The notes under the pieces were generated by a model. The model worked only from the letters and a program-made list of their open reading frames with translations, searched no databases and was not told where the DNA came from. The position numbers and the translations under genes were made by a program. Source: Bin22 sp965207275 (GTDB lineage Bacteria; Chloroflexota; Dehalococcoidia; Lucifugimonadales; UBA3495). Taken from it: a stretch of DNA of 64,000 bases. Positions 43,728 through 52,955 of this stretch are shown piece by piece (positions within the stretch are counted from its first letter, which is position 1; every line of letters begins with the position of its first letter). The stretch covers positions 2,108,001 through 2,172,000 of the forward strand of contig CBDBMH010000002.1 in the NCBI GenBank assembly GCA_965207275.1, read 5' to 3'.

Positions 43728-44195
43728 ATGTACAAGGAAATCCTGGTGCCCCTGGATGGTTCGGACGTGTCGGCCAGCGCCCTGCCCACTGCCCGCTGGC
43801 TGGCGGAACCCCTGGGGGCGCGGATTCACCTGCTGCAGGTTACGTCGCAATCGGAAGAGTTTTCGGTAATGCGCGGCGCGGAATTCGGCACCATGGGGTC
43901 GGACTACTCCCAGCAGGTGCTGGACGAGGTGTTGACCGCCCAGCGGGACCGGATTGAGCGATACCTCAATGAGGTGGGCGATGAACTGCAGTCCGTGGGG
44001 CTCACCGTCGTGAAGGCGGTGGAGGACGGACAGCCCGCGGACAAGATAGTGGACTATGCCCAGGCTGCCGGAATAGACCTGATATTGATGAGCACCCATG
44101 GCCGAGGGGGCGTCCGCCGCTTCCTGGTGGGCAGTGTAACTGACAAGGTAATTCGTTCCACCAATCTGCCCGTGCTGGTGGTCCACCCGGAGTAA
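43728..44195 (+). CDS. uspA: Universal stress protein UspA family (155 aa)
   Basis: AGGAG lies about 5 bp before ATG 43728. The protein opens with MYKEILVPLDGSDVSASALP, the UspA strand and loop, and closes with MSTHGRGGVRRFLVGSVTDK, the ATP-binding G-x2-G-x9-G-(S/T) motif, followed by LPVLVVHP. The complete single-domain length is normal. Members bind ATP and help survival under stress; the precise role here is unknown. It is transcribed alone, from its own promoter. Confidence 0.9.
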   Translation: MYKEILVPLDGSDVSASALPTARWLAEPLGARIHLLQVTSQSEEFSVMRGAEFGTMGSDYSQQVLDEVLTAQRDRIERYLNEVGDELQSVGLTVVKAVEDGQPADKIVDYAQAAGIDLILMSTHGRGGVRRFLVGSVTDKVIRSTNLPVLVVHPE

Positions 44196-44390
44196 GTTAT
44201 AACTTAAGCGTTCTTCCAGCTGGAAGCAATCTCCCATGGAAGAAAGTTTGTTGTTCTGAGCTTGCCGCAGATCCTGAAAGCCTTATTCCACATCCCGCCT
44301 GGCAACCGGGAGAAGGACTGAATGGAGGGATTCGGGATCTTCCGGCAGCCCCCAGGATGACATATCCAACTACGGCGCTGAATCGAAGAC

Positions 44391-45848
44391 TTGAGCGAGT
44401 CTGCCCACGGACTCAGTAAGCCAACCCCGAGTAATTGCCGGTCCCCCGGAGTCACCATTCTTCAGGCAACCAACTTGCTGCGCTACCGGCTGGCCCATTC
44501 GTTGCCCTTTTACTACGGATGGGTCATTTTTTCCATTGGCGCCCTGGCCAGCTACTCATCCCGGCCGCTGATGGCGGTGGCAACCCTGTCCGTCTTCGCC
44601 GTGCCCATGACCCGGGAATTTGGTTGGTCCTACGGGCTGTTCTCCGGCGTGGTCAGCCTGGGCGGTCTGTGCGCCATCGGCATATCCCCCTTCGTGGGCC
44701 GTCTGATAGACCGGTACGGCTCCGGGGTAATCCTGGCGGTAAGCTCGGCCATCGTCGGCGGCTGCGCCTTCGGGTTGTCGCTGATCGGCCAGGCCTGGGC
44801 CTTCTACGCGCTGTACGTGCCGGGACGTATGGCCTTTGCCAGTCCCCTGGAGTTGGGCACCACCACGGCCATCAACAACTGGTTTATCCGTCGCCGGGCC
44901 TTCGCCCTGTTCCTGTTGACCGTTTCGCAGAGCACCGGGCTGGCCGCCATGCCGCTGGTGGCAGACTTCCTTATCGGTGGGTGGGGCTGGCGCAACGCCT
45001 GGGCGTGGATGGGCATTTTCACCTTGGTCGTGGGCATCCTCCCGGCCCTGCTGCTGGTATCCCGCCGGCCGGAGGATATGGGCCTGACCGCCGACCCCAG
45101 GCGGGGAGAGCCGCGGACTTTTGAAGGACATTCGGGCCTTGCGAATGTGGCGTCGGTTGAGAGCGGCGGCAGGGACGCCGGTGGTGGGGCAGCGCAGGAC
45201 GGCGGCTCTCAGCCATCGGGACAAACTACAGCCGACCTGGGGGAGAACAGCTACACCGTATCCCGCGCCCTGCGCACCAGGGCCTTCTATGTGATGGCCG
45301 TCTTTTCCGGCGCCGGCTTCATGGTTCAGGCCGGAGTCAGCCTGCACCAGGTATCCCACTTCATCAACCAGGGCCTGGACCCGTCGCTGGCCGCCCTGAC
45401 CGCCGGGGCATTTGCCTTTTGCCAGATGCTGGGCGGCTTTGTGTGGGCCAGCCTGGCTTCCCGGCGCGTCCCCATCCGGTTCCTGCTGGCGGCCGCGGCC
45501 TTCTTCGTATCTGGCGGCGCCCTGGGAGTCCAGGCCAGTTCCACCCTGGCGTGGGGGCTGCCAATGGCGTCAGTCCTGGGCGCCGGCGTGGGCGGACTGC
45601 ACCTTTTGCTGCGGCTGGCCTGGGCGGAATACTACGGCCGGGAACACCTGGGCAGTATTACCGGAATCACCCTGCCGGTGCAGGTAGGCGGGCAGGCCCT
45701 GGGACCGATAATAGCCGGCTTCCTCTACGACTTTACGGGCAGCTACCTGTGGCCATTCCGCATCTTCTCCACCGCCGTATTCATCGCCGGCCTGCTGGTT
45801 CTCACCGCCACTCCGCCCCGGGACTGGAGTCAAGGGACCTACCGGTGA
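44391..45848 (+). CDS. Major facilitator superfamily transporter (485 aa)
   Basis: Twelve predicted transmembrane helices. Helix 1 begins YYGWVIFSIGALASYSSRPL, and FVGRLIDRYGSG follows helix 2, the family's conserved loop. A long polar loop at residues 225-285, Gly-rich, separates the halves. The second half has GFVWASLASRRVPIRF and ends SYLWPFRIFSTAVFIAGLLV. It resembles MFS proteins of the OFA/monocarboxylate type, but the substrate is unknown. The start is uncertain: TTG at 44391 has no clear ribosome site. Confidence 0.8.
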   Translation: MSESAHGLSKPTPSNCRSPGVTILQATNLLRYRLAHSLPFYYGWVIFSIGALASYSSRPLMAVATLSVFAVPMTREFGWSYGLFSGVVSLGGLCAIGISPFVGRLIDRYGSGVILAVSSAIVGGCAFGLSLIGQAWAFYALYVPGRMAFASPLELGTTTAINNWFIRRRAFALFLLTVSQSTGLAAMPLVADFLIGGWGWRNAWAWMGIFTLVVGILPALLLVSRRPEDMGLTADPRRGEPRTFEGHSGLANVASVESGGRDAGGGAAQDGGSQPSGQTTADLGENSYTVSRALRTRAFYVMAVFSGAGFMVQAGVSLHQVSHFINQGLDPSLAALTAGAFAFCQMLGGFVWASLASRRVPIRFLLAAAAFFVSGGALGVQASSTLAWGLPMASVLGAGVGGLHLLLRLAWAEYYGREHLGSITGITLPVQVGGQALGPIIAGFLYDFTGSYLWPFRIFSTAVFIAGLLVLTATPPRDWSQGTYR

Positions 45849-45909
45849 GTTCTTTCCCAGGTCAAAGGGGAGGGTAGGAGGGTGGCTAAAACCCCATTGT
45901 TCCGCTTTC

Positions 45910-46686
45910 TTAGAACAAGGACCTGGACTGGCCCCCGTCGACGTTAATGCAGGCCCCGGTGATCAGGTCGGCGCAGTCGGAGGCCAGGAAGGTCACTGTT
46001 TCGGCGATGGGCTGGGGCCAGCCAAAACGACCCATGGGCAGGTTGCGGTCGATGAACTCGGCCACCACCTCCGGCGACTGGGTCTGCTGGAACCGGTCCC
46101 ATGTGCTGCCAGGAAAGTCGATAGAACCGGGGGCGACGCAGTTGACCAGCACCCCGTGGGGCGCCATTTGCAGCGCCAAGTGCTTGGAGAAGGCGATCAG
46201 CCCCGCCTTGCCGGTCATGTAGTCGATGGACCCGCCGTGCTCTCGCCCGTATATGGACGAAATGTGGATGATGCGGCCCCAGCCCTGGGCCTTCATGTGG
46301 GGCAGTACCAGGGCGCTCAGCTGCACGGCGCTGAACAGGTTTACCTCCAGCCCCTCCCGGAACTGCTCCATGCTGGTCTCCTCGAACAGTACCGAACCCC
46401 GTCGCCCTCCCACGTTGTTCACCAGGATATCCGGGTCTCCGATGCCGGCCACCGTCTCGTCGTAGAAACGGTGGGCGTCGACCTCGTTGGTCACGTCCGC
46501 CCGGGTGCCTTGGATGCAGTAGCCTCTGTTAGCCATTTCCTGCACTGTCGCGCTCAACTGAGCATCATCCCGGGCACAGATGGCTACGGAACATCCCTCC
46601 CTCGCCAGGGCCTCGGCGATCTGCCGTCCCAAGCCGCGACTACCGCCGGTGACCATTGCAACCCTGCCCTGCAAACCCAATTCCAT
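45910..46686 (-). CDS. Short-chain dehydrogenase/reductase (258 aa)
   Basis: GGAGGAA lies about 4 bp before ATG 46686. The NAD(P) motif TGGSRGLGR is at residues 13-21, NNVGG at 90-94, and the catalytic Ser143/Ser144, Tyr156, Lys160 are in SSIYGREHGGSIDYMTGK. The C-terminal PIAETVTFLASDCADLITG with CINVDGGQS completes the classical SDR signature. It resembles 3-oxoacyl-ACP reductase-like enzymes (FabG-type), but the substrate is not determined. It is convergent with the MFS gene and divergent from the LLM oxidoreductase gene. Confidence 0.9.
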   Translation of the reverse strand: MELGLQGRVAMVTGGSRGLGRQIAEALAREGCSVAICARDDAQLSATVQEMANRGYCIQGTRADVTNEVDAHRFYDETVAGIGDPDILVNNVGGRRGSVLFEETSMEQFREGLEVNLFSAVQLSALVLPHMKAQGWGRIIHISSIYGREHGGSIDYMTGKAGLIAFSKHLALQMAPHGVLVNCVAPGSIDFPGSTWDRFQQTQSPEVVAEFIDRNLPMGRFGWPQPIAETVTFLASDCADLITGACINVDGGQSRSLF

Positions 46687-47016
46687 AACTTCCTCCGTTT
46701 GTGACCTGTGACGCTCCCTTGTTCCTGGGCCGTCGCTAAGTATTGCGGCGATTATAAGGTGTGGGACAGTGAATGCCTATTCCCTGAAAGTGTATGACTG
46801 TGACTACCAAGCAAGAAGGTTCTTTCCTTCGGGTTGCGAGAAACCCCCAGGTTGCTGAAGCCGAAGAAACAGTCGGTTATTTCGAAAGACCTCGTTCGGG
46901 AAGAAACACCTGGGGACCTCGCAAGGGCGGGTCGCAAACCCGGCCCTACCTTTACCACGCCGGCCAGGTCACAACGGCGCCAGCCGGTCAGCACTACCTG
47001 GAGGCTGCCGGCCCCG
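46687..47016. other. Intergenic region without a gene
   Basis: No supported frame in 330 bp between divergent SDR and LLM genes. It includes imperfect GC inverted repeats (GGGCGGGTC...GACCCGGCCC type near 46925-46960). Confidence 0.4.
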
Positions 47017-47025
47017 TGCTATAAT
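47017..47025 (+). promoter_or_regulatory. Extended -10 promoter for the LLM oxidoreductase
   Basis: TGCTATAAT (47017-47025) gives the TGn extension plus a consensus -10; the -35 is poor. About 90 bp before the ATG. Confidence 0.5.
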
Positions 47026-47122
47026 TACCGACACTTTGATTTGACTCGATTTAGGGGCGGTCCGCCAGGCGATTGGAGGCCTCGCTGATGGCCCAAATCG
47101 GAATGTAACCGGGAGACTGGGA

Positions 47123-48292
47123 ATGATTAAGCGGTTTTCCGTTTTGTACGTCGGCCAGATAGACTTGGACAACGTGGGCGCCGACGGAACTCCGGCCAAC
47201 GACCGGCTCTATACTAACGAGAAGCTTATCCAGGCCTACGACCACGCCGTGGCTCTGGCGCAGCACCTGGACGAACTGGGCTTCTATTGCATGTGGACCG
47301 CGGAGCACCATTTCCAGCGTGAGGGCTACGAATGCCTGCCCAACATGACCCTGCTGGGGGTGCACCTGGCCGGGCTGACCAAGCAGTTGAAGTTCGGCGC
47401 TGCCTTCAACATCGTTCCCATGTGGCATCCCCTGCGCCTGGCCGAAGACTACGCCATGGCCGACATCCTCACCGGCGGCCGCCTCATATTTGGCGTGGGG
47501 CGGGGCTACCACTCCCGGGAAGTGGAAACCTTTGGGGCCCCGGTCATTGACAATGACGCTAACCGGGAGCTTTTCGAAGAGCAGATGGAAATCATCCTGA
47601 AGGCCTTCAACGAGGATTCCTTCAGCCACAAGGGCAAGTATTACACCATACCGCCGGATGTTCCCTACCGGGGTTACCAGGTGGAGGACGTTACGCTAGT
47701 GCCCCGGCCGTTGAACCGGCCCGTGGAAATCTGGCAGCCCATCGCCAGCGGCAGGACCCTGGAGTGGATTGCCCAACGGGGAATCAAGGCCATGGTGGCC
47801 CTGACCGGCGAGGTGCTGGTGGACCGGATGTTCAGTTCCTACCACCAGGCTGCCACCGCCGCCGGCCGCAACATTGCCCTGGGCCAGGATATGTGCCTGG
47901 GTTTTGGTTTCTGCCTGGACGACACCCGGCAGAAGGCTATCGACCGGGTCCGTCCCTACCACGACGAGCGGTACAAGTGGTTCGCGCCTTTCGGCTTCGT
48001 ACGTTACACCGACTCCCAGGGCCGGCCCTGGGGCACCCCCGGCGCGCCCACCGGCGTTCCCAGGATTGAGGACGGGGTGCAGCAGAAGGCGTGGTACTGC
48101 GGGCCTTCGGAAGGATTTATCCCCTTCCTGCAGGAAATGGAGGCAAAATACCCGGGCCTGGAGGATGTCATGCTCCAGTGGCCCGAGGGGATGCCCTGGC
48201 TGGAGTTCAAGGACCAGCTTTCCCAGTTCGCCGCCGAGGTGATGCCGGCCTTCACTGGCCGGGAGGCAGGAGTGGCCGGAGACGACAACTAA
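47123..48292 (+). CDS. Luciferase-like (LLM class) flavin-dependent oxidoreductase (389 aa)
   Basis: A GGGAG site precedes ATG 47123. The TIM-barrel signature ELGFYCMWTAEHHFQREGY is at about residues 52-70 (the His-rich EHHF motif), NIVPMWHPLRLAEDYAMAD at about 105-123 and LIFGVGRGYHSREVETFG at 132-150, typical of bacterial luciferase-like monooxygenases. These use FMN or F420 to oxidise organic substrates; the substrate here is unknown. The next genes (DUF917, hydantoinase) follow at 160 bp and could be functionally linked. Confidence 0.9.
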   Translation: MIKRFSVLYVGQIDLDNVGADGTPANDRLYTNEKLIQAYDHAVALAQHLDELGFYCMWTAEHHFQREGYECLPNMTLLGVHLAGLTKQLKFGAAFNIVPMWHPLRLAEDYAMADILTGGRLIFGVGRGYHSREVETFGAPVIDNDANRELFEEQMEIILKAFNEDSFSHKGKYYTIPPDVPYRGYQVEDVTLVPRPLNRPVEIWQPIASGRTLEWIAQRGIKAMVALTGEVLVDRMFSSYHQAATAAGRNIALGQDMCLGFGFCLDDTRQKAIDRVRPYHDERYKWFAPFGFVRYTDSQGRPWGTPGAPTGVPRIEDGVQQKAWYCGPSEGFIPFLQEMEAKYPGLEDVMLQWPEGMPWLEFKDQLSQFAAEVMPAFTGREAGVAGDDN

Positions 48293-48309
48293 TGAAGGTC
48301 CGAACAAGT

Positions 48310-48430
48310 CCCTTCACCCTTGATGGGGGAAGGTTAGGATGGCGGTGATATCTTGCCAGAGACCAGTCCCCCCTCAACCTGACTCTCTTCCGCCAGGGGA
48401 GAGGGAGATCTGGTCAGAGTTGCACAAAAT
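48310..48430. repeat. Dispersed CCCTTCACCC / GGGGAGAGGG-type intergenic repeat
   Basis: A stretch between the LLM and DUF917 genes with CTTCACCC, GGGGGAAGG and AGGGGAGAGGGAG motifs, resembling the segment at 12700-12790. Likely copies of the same small dispersed repeat; not aligned formally. Confidence 0.4.
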
Positions 48431-48453
48431 CACCCAAAGAGGCACACAACCCA

Positions 48454-49533
48454 ATGTGGCAGGCTACTGAAGACGTGCTGGCGCCCATCGCCACCGGCGC
48501 CGGCATTCTCGGCACCGGCGGCGGCGGCAACCCCTACATCGGCCAGTTGCGGGCGCGCCAGGCTATCAAGCGCTGGGGGCCCGTTACTGTGCTGGCCCCG
48601 GAAGAGGTTCCCGAGGACGCCCGGGTCATCTGTGTCGGCGGCATCGGCGCGCCCACTGTGGGCATCGAAAAGGTGCGCGACCTCCAGTCTTATCACGCCC
48701 TGCGGGCCATCGAAGAATTCACGGGCGAAAAGGCCACGGCCCTCATCTCCAACGAAATCGGCGGCAGCAACTCGGTGGAGGTGATGATCGCGGCCGCCAA
48801 GGCCGGTTTGCCCATAGTGGATGCCGACGGCATGGGCCGCGCCTTCCCCGAGTTCCAGATGAAGACCTTCTTTGTGTACGGCGTACCCTGCTGCCCCATG
48901 GCCATAGCAGACGAAAAGGGCAACTCCATTATCATTCGCGAGACTATTACCCCGGCCTGGGCCGAGCGCCTGGCCCGGTCCGCCACCATCCAGATGGGGT
49001 GCGTGGCCTGCTACGCGGTGGCTCCCATGTCCGCCGAGCAGGTCAGGACCACCGCCGTCCCCGATACGCTTTCCCTGGCCCGCGACCTGGGCCTGGCCGT
49101 GCAGGATGCCCACGACACAGGCGGCGACGCCCTGGCGGCCATCCTCGACACCTGTCCGGGCAAGGTGCTGTTCAGCGGCAAGGTGGTGGATCTGGACCGG
49201 CGCACCACCGGCGGCTTCGCCCGGGGCACGGTGGCCATCGAAGGCCTGGATGACTACGGAGGCAGCCGGATGGTCATTGACTTCCAGAACGAGAACCTCG
49301 TCGCCCGGGTGGACGGTGAGATTGTGTGCACTGTTCCCGACCTGATCTGCGCCGTGGCCACCGATGGCGGCGAACCCGTAACCACCGAGCTGATGCGGTA
49401 TGGCCTGCGGGTAACCGTCCTGGGTTTTCCCGCTCCCGCCCTGTGGGCCACTCCCCAGGGCCTGGCCGAAGCGGGGCCGCACCACTTCGGCTACGACACC
49501 GAGTACGTCCCTTTGCAGGTGGAAGGGGCCTAA
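48454..49533 (+). CDS. DUF917 family protein (359 aa)
   Basis: ATG 48454. The Gly-rich start (GAGILGTGGGGNPY) is typical of DUF917. Central ATALISNEIGGSNSVEVMIA, IVDADGMGRAFPEFQM and YGVPCCPMAIADEKG mark the family; some DUF917 proteins are thought to be related to hydantoinase/oxoprolinase components. Length is normal. It is followed 1 bp later by a hydantoinase/oxoprolinase gene, an arrangement seen widely, so the pair probably acts together on an amide or lactam substrate. Confidence 0.8.
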   Translation: MWQATEDVLAPIATGAGILGTGGGGNPYIGQLRARQAIKRWGPVTVLAPEEVPEDARVICVGGIGAPTVGIEKVRDLQSYHALRAIEEFTGEKATALISNEIGGSNSVEVMIAAAKAGLPIVDADGMGRAFPEFQMKTFFVYGVPCCPMAIADEKGNSIIIRETITPAWAERLARSATIQMGCVACYAVAPMSAEQVRTTAVPDTLSLARDLGLAVQDAHDTGGDALAAILDTCPGKVLFSGKVVDLDRRTTGGFARGTVAIEGLDDYGGSRMVIDFQNENLVARVDGEIVCTVPDLICAVATDGGEPVTTELMRYGLRVTVLGFPAPALWATPQGLAEAGPHHFGYDTEYVPLQVEGA

Positions 49534-49534
49534 G

Positions 49535-51082
49535 ATGTTCATCGGCGTGGACGTGGGCGGCACCAATACCGATGCCGTGCTGATGGAAGGCAGCCGCATG
49601 GCCGGCGCCGCCAAGGTTCCCACTACCGCCGACGTAACTTCCGGCATTGTCGGGGCGGTAACCGAACTCCTTAATCAGAGCCGAGGCGGCCCCATCGACG
49701 CGGTGATGGTGGGAACGACCCACTTCACTAATGCCCTGCTGGAGCGGCGCCATCTGGCCCCCACCGCCGTGCTGCGGCTGTGCCTGCCTGCCACCCAACT
49801 GCTTCCGCCCCTGGTGGACTGGCCCAATGAACTTAAGGACGCCATCGGCGGCCACGCTTGTATGGTTGGCGGCGGCAACGAGTTCGACGGGCGGGAGATT
49901 TCCGCACTGGACCGGGATGGCGTCCGGGAAGCGGCTCGGGAAATGGTCCGTCTGGGCATCAGGGCCGCGGCCGTCTGCGGCGTTTTCTCCCCCGTAGACC
50001 CGCGTCACGAAGACGAAGCTGCGGCCATCATCGGGGAAGAAGCTCCGAACCTGCGGGTTTGCCTGTCCCATGAAAATGGGCGCATGGGCCTGCTGGAGCG
50101 GGAGAACGCCGCTGTCCTCAACGCCTGCCTGGGCGACGTGGCCCGCAGTACGGTGCGGGGAATCTCTGAGGCTCTTACGCGGTTGGGCATCGACGCGCCG
50201 CTCTTCATGAGCCAGAACGACGGCACCCTCATGGATACCGACTTCGCCGCCCGCTTTCCGGTGTTGACCATCTCTTCGGGGCCCACCAACAGCATGCGGG
50301 GCGCGGCCTGGCTGTCCGGCATTACCGACGGAATCGTGGTGGACGTGGGCGGCACCTCCACCGACGCCGGCGCGCTGGTCAGGGGCTTTCCCCGGGAATC
50401 AGCCGTGGCGGTGCACCTGGCCGGCGTCCGGACCAACTTCCGCATCCCCGACATGGTCTCCATCGCCCTGGGCGGAGGCACCGTCGTCACGCCCGACCCC
50501 TGGCGCATGGGGCCGGAAAGTGTGGGCTACCGACTTACGGAGGAGGCCCTGGTCTTCGGCGGGGAAACTCTGACCACTACCGACCTGGCGGTGGCCTCCG
50601 GTCGTGCCAACGTGGGCAGCGGGAAGCTGGTAAAGGGGGTTGACCCTTCCCTGGCGGAACGGGCCTTGGCTGAAATCCAGGCGCGGGTGGAGGCGGCGGT
50701 GGACCGGGTTAAGCTCAGTGGGGAAGACGTACCGGTTGTCCTGGTGGGCGGCGGCAGCATCCTGCTGGGCGACGGGCTGGCCGGGGCGTCCGAGGTGTTG
50801 CGGCCGGAACACGCTGGAGTGGCCAACGCCATTGGGGCGGCAATTGCCCAGGTGGGCGGCCAGATGGAGCGCGTCTATTCCCTGGAGACGGGTGGCCGCG
50901 CCGAGGCCATCGCCGACTGTTCCGCCGGCGCCATGCAGAGGGCCGTGGCTGCCGGCGCCGACCCTGCTACCGTCGAAGTGGTGGACGTGGAAGAGGTCCC
51001 CCTTACCTACGTCCCCAGCAACGCTACCCTGGTGCGGGTACGCGCCGTGGGAAACCTGGCGCTATCTTCCTCTCCAACCTGA
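49535..51082 (+). CDS. Hydantoinase/oxoprolinase family protein, HyuA-like (515 aa)
   Basis: ATG 49535 directly after the DUF917 stop. The ASKHA nucleotide-binding signature IGVDVGGTNTDAVLM opens the protein, DGIVVDVGGTSTDAGALVRG is at about 265-285, and VVLVGGGSILLGD at about 400, as in HyuA/oxoprolinase subunit A. Such enzymes hydrolyse cyclic amides such as hydantoins or 5-oxoproline with ATP. Substrate is unknown. At 515 residues it is shorter than full HyuA (about 680-700), so a C-terminal domain seems reduced. Pairs with the DUF917 gene in one operon. Confidence 0.8.
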   Translation: MFIGVDVGGTNTDAVLMEGSRMAGAAKVPTTADVTSGIVGAVTELLNQSRGGPIDAVMVGTTHFTNALLERRHLAPTAVLRLCLPATQLLPPLVDWPNELKDAIGGHACMVGGGNEFDGREISALDRDGVREAAREMVRLGIRAAAVCGVFSPVDPRHEDEAAAIIGEEAPNLRVCLSHENGRMGLLERENAAVLNACLGDVARSTVRGISEALTRLGIDAPLFMSQNDGTLMDTDFAARFPVLTISSGPTNSMRGAAWLSGITDGIVVDVGGTSTDAGALVRGFPRESAVAVHLAGVRTNFRIPDMVSIALGGGTVVTPDPWRMGPESVGYRLTEEALVFGGETLTTTDLAVASGRANVGSGKLVKGVDPSLAERALAEIQARVEAAVDRVKLSGEDVPVVLVGGGSILLGDGLAGASEVLRPEHAGVANAIGAAIAQVGGQMERVYSLETGGRAEAIADCSAGAMQRAVAAGADPATVEVVDVEEVPLTYVPSNATLVRVRAVGNLALSSSPT

Positions 51083-51103
51083 TTTATCCACGATTAGACT
51101 CCT

Positions 51104-52903
51104 TCAGGTGGCCGCGGTGCGCTGGTGCTGGCCGATGTAGCCGATAACCACTTTCTGCAGTTGCCGGTCCCAGTCGAAGGCGATGCGGATGGTGCGCCGG
51201 GGGTCGAAGCTGTTGCCCTTGCCGATGTGTTCTCCCAGCCAGATGACCCGACCGTTGACCCGGGTGGTGTAGGACTCTCGGAACTGGGACATGGTGGTTT
51301 CGTGCTGGCTGGTCTTGTACCACATGCCGCAGGCCTGGCGGCACGCTTCGTCAATATTGGTTATGGGGTTGTCTCCCAGGTGGGACGTGAAGTAGTCGGT
51401 GGCCAGCCAGCGCAGAGCGTTCCAGACCTGTTCGGGCCACTTGAAGGCGCTTTCTTCGGCTTCCGATTCGGCATTAAGCTGGAACAGCAGCTGTCCCGGG
51501 TACCGCTCCATCGCCAGTTCCACCGCAGCGCCAACGCTCTGCACGTCGGGGGCCTCCTCCGTTTCATCGGGATTATCCCGGTAGGCCACCGCCCAGCGCA
51601 GGCTTTCTTCCTGGCTGCGGCTTTGGTGCAGCCGCAGTTCCAGTTCCTTTACCTGGGCCTTCAGGCCCACTTTCTCGTGTTCCAGGTCTTCGTTCTCCTC
51701 CTCCAGGTCCTCGACGTAAGACCGCAGATCCCGGATGAATTCAACATCGCATGGGATTATGGGGACAAAGGAATCGGTCAATTCCGTGGGGTCTCCGACG
51801 CCAGCGGTCGGAGAATGTAAGCCGGCATACCCAGATTCGCCGCTACACACAGGCTCCGCGTCTTCCTGGGATTCCTGGCCCTCCCCGTCGGTGGCTGGAT
51901 CTTCCCCGTTGAACATTCTTAGGAGAACATGGTCCGCCTCCAGGATGCGGGGCAACAGTTCCATCCTTCTCTTGGTCCTTGCCATTTCCTCGGCAGCCAC
52001 CGCCGCGCGCTCGTGCAGGGGAGCGTATTCATCCAATAGTTCCCTTAAACGAGACGCCTGTTCCTGAACTTGCTGGAAGGGAAAACCGGGCTCGCTGGCT
52101 TCCAGGTTCCAGTTGCCCGTGTCGCACTGGAAGAATTCCAGCAGCCCGGAGTGTTCGTCCTGAATTGCGGTCAGCACACCGCCCAGCGTGCTGGCCGCTT
52201 CCCTTTCCTCCTGCTTTGTGGAAATCAGTAGGACCAGGGATGACGAAAACTCGGGGATAACCTCCTCCCATTCGGGTGCGTTGGGCGGCATCTGGGCCAG
52301 GAGTTCCAGGGCTGTCTGCAAGACTCTGCTGACCACCAGGTCGTCGTCAACGTAGAGTTGGCCGGGTTCAGGAGCCTCCAAGTCGTCCACCAGTGCCTGG
52401 CCCGTTAGCAGCTGGACCATCAGGGCCACTATGTCTGGATTGTAGTCAGGCAGGTCCTCCACACACGCCGTCAGGGCATTGGAAACCACCGACTGCCGGA
52501 AAACCAAGTCCAGCGGTTCCGCAAAGGTGTCGGGTTCGCGTACCGGAATTTGGCGTTCCTCCAGCAGGGCAGCAACGGCTCCCCGCAGGTCTGGGTGGGT
52601 CTCGTACCAGGCCCGCAAAACGGGCGTCGCCAGGTGGGGCGACGACTGGACCAGTTCGCAGACCTGCCGAAGAATGACGGGAGCGGGCGCAGTGCCGGCG
52701 CTGCGGAACCCGTCGATCCTGACGTGGCTGTCCAGGGCCCGGTCCAGGGCGGCGCGTACCCCGCCCGGTAACTGTCCCTTGGACTCCAGTGTCCCCCTGA
52801 CCGCAGCCTCCAAGGCCTGGTCGTCCAGTAGTGAGAGAACGAAACTGAGCGCCACCGGCCCTGGGCCGCCGGACGGTTCCGGAAGTCTTTCTTCGGTCGT
52901 CAT
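51104..52903 (-). CDS. Unknown coiled-coil protein (599 aa)
   Basis: ATG 52903 follows a GTAGG site. The N-terminal 250 residues are helical; a coiled coil at about 390-430 (RSYVEDLEEENEDLEHEKVG) is acidic. The C-terminal ~120 residues end in a compact domain (TIRIAFDWDRQLQKVVIGYI) resembling small beta domains of unknown function. No catalytic motif is recognised. It converges with the hydantoinase gene (21-bp gap). I cannot assign a role. Confidence 0.6.
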   Translation of the reverse strand: MTTEERLPEPSGGPGPVALSFVLSLLDDQALEAAVRGTLESKGQLPGGVRAALDRALDSHVRIDGFRSAGTAPAPVILRQVCELVQSSPHLATPVLRAWYETHPDLRGAVAALLEERQIPVREPDTFAEPLDLVFRQSVVSNALTACVEDLPDYNPDIVALMVQLLTGQALVDDLEAPEPGQLYVDDDLVVSRVLQTALELLAQMPPNAPEWEEVIPEFSSSLVLLISTKQEEREAASTLGGVLTAIQDEHSGLLEFFQCDTGNWNLEASEPGFPFQQVQEQASRLRELLDEYAPLHERAAVAAEEMARTKRRMELLPRILEADHVLLRMFNGEDPATDGEGQESQEDAEPVCSGESGYAGLHSPTAGVGDPTELTDSFVPIIPCDVEFIRDLRSYVEDLEEENEDLEHEKVGLKAQVKELELRLHQSRSQEESLRWAVAYRDNPDETEEAPDVQSVGAAVELAMERYPGQLLFQLNAESEAEESAFKWPEQVWNALRWLATDYFTSHLGDNPITNIDEACRQACGMWYKTSQHETTMSQFRESYTTRVNGRVIWLGEHIGKGNSFDPRRTIRIAFDWDRQLQKVVIGYIGQHQRTAAT

Positions 52904-52955
52904 TACCTGCCTACCCCACCATCAGCGATCCTAGTCTCTATAGGAATATTTTATC

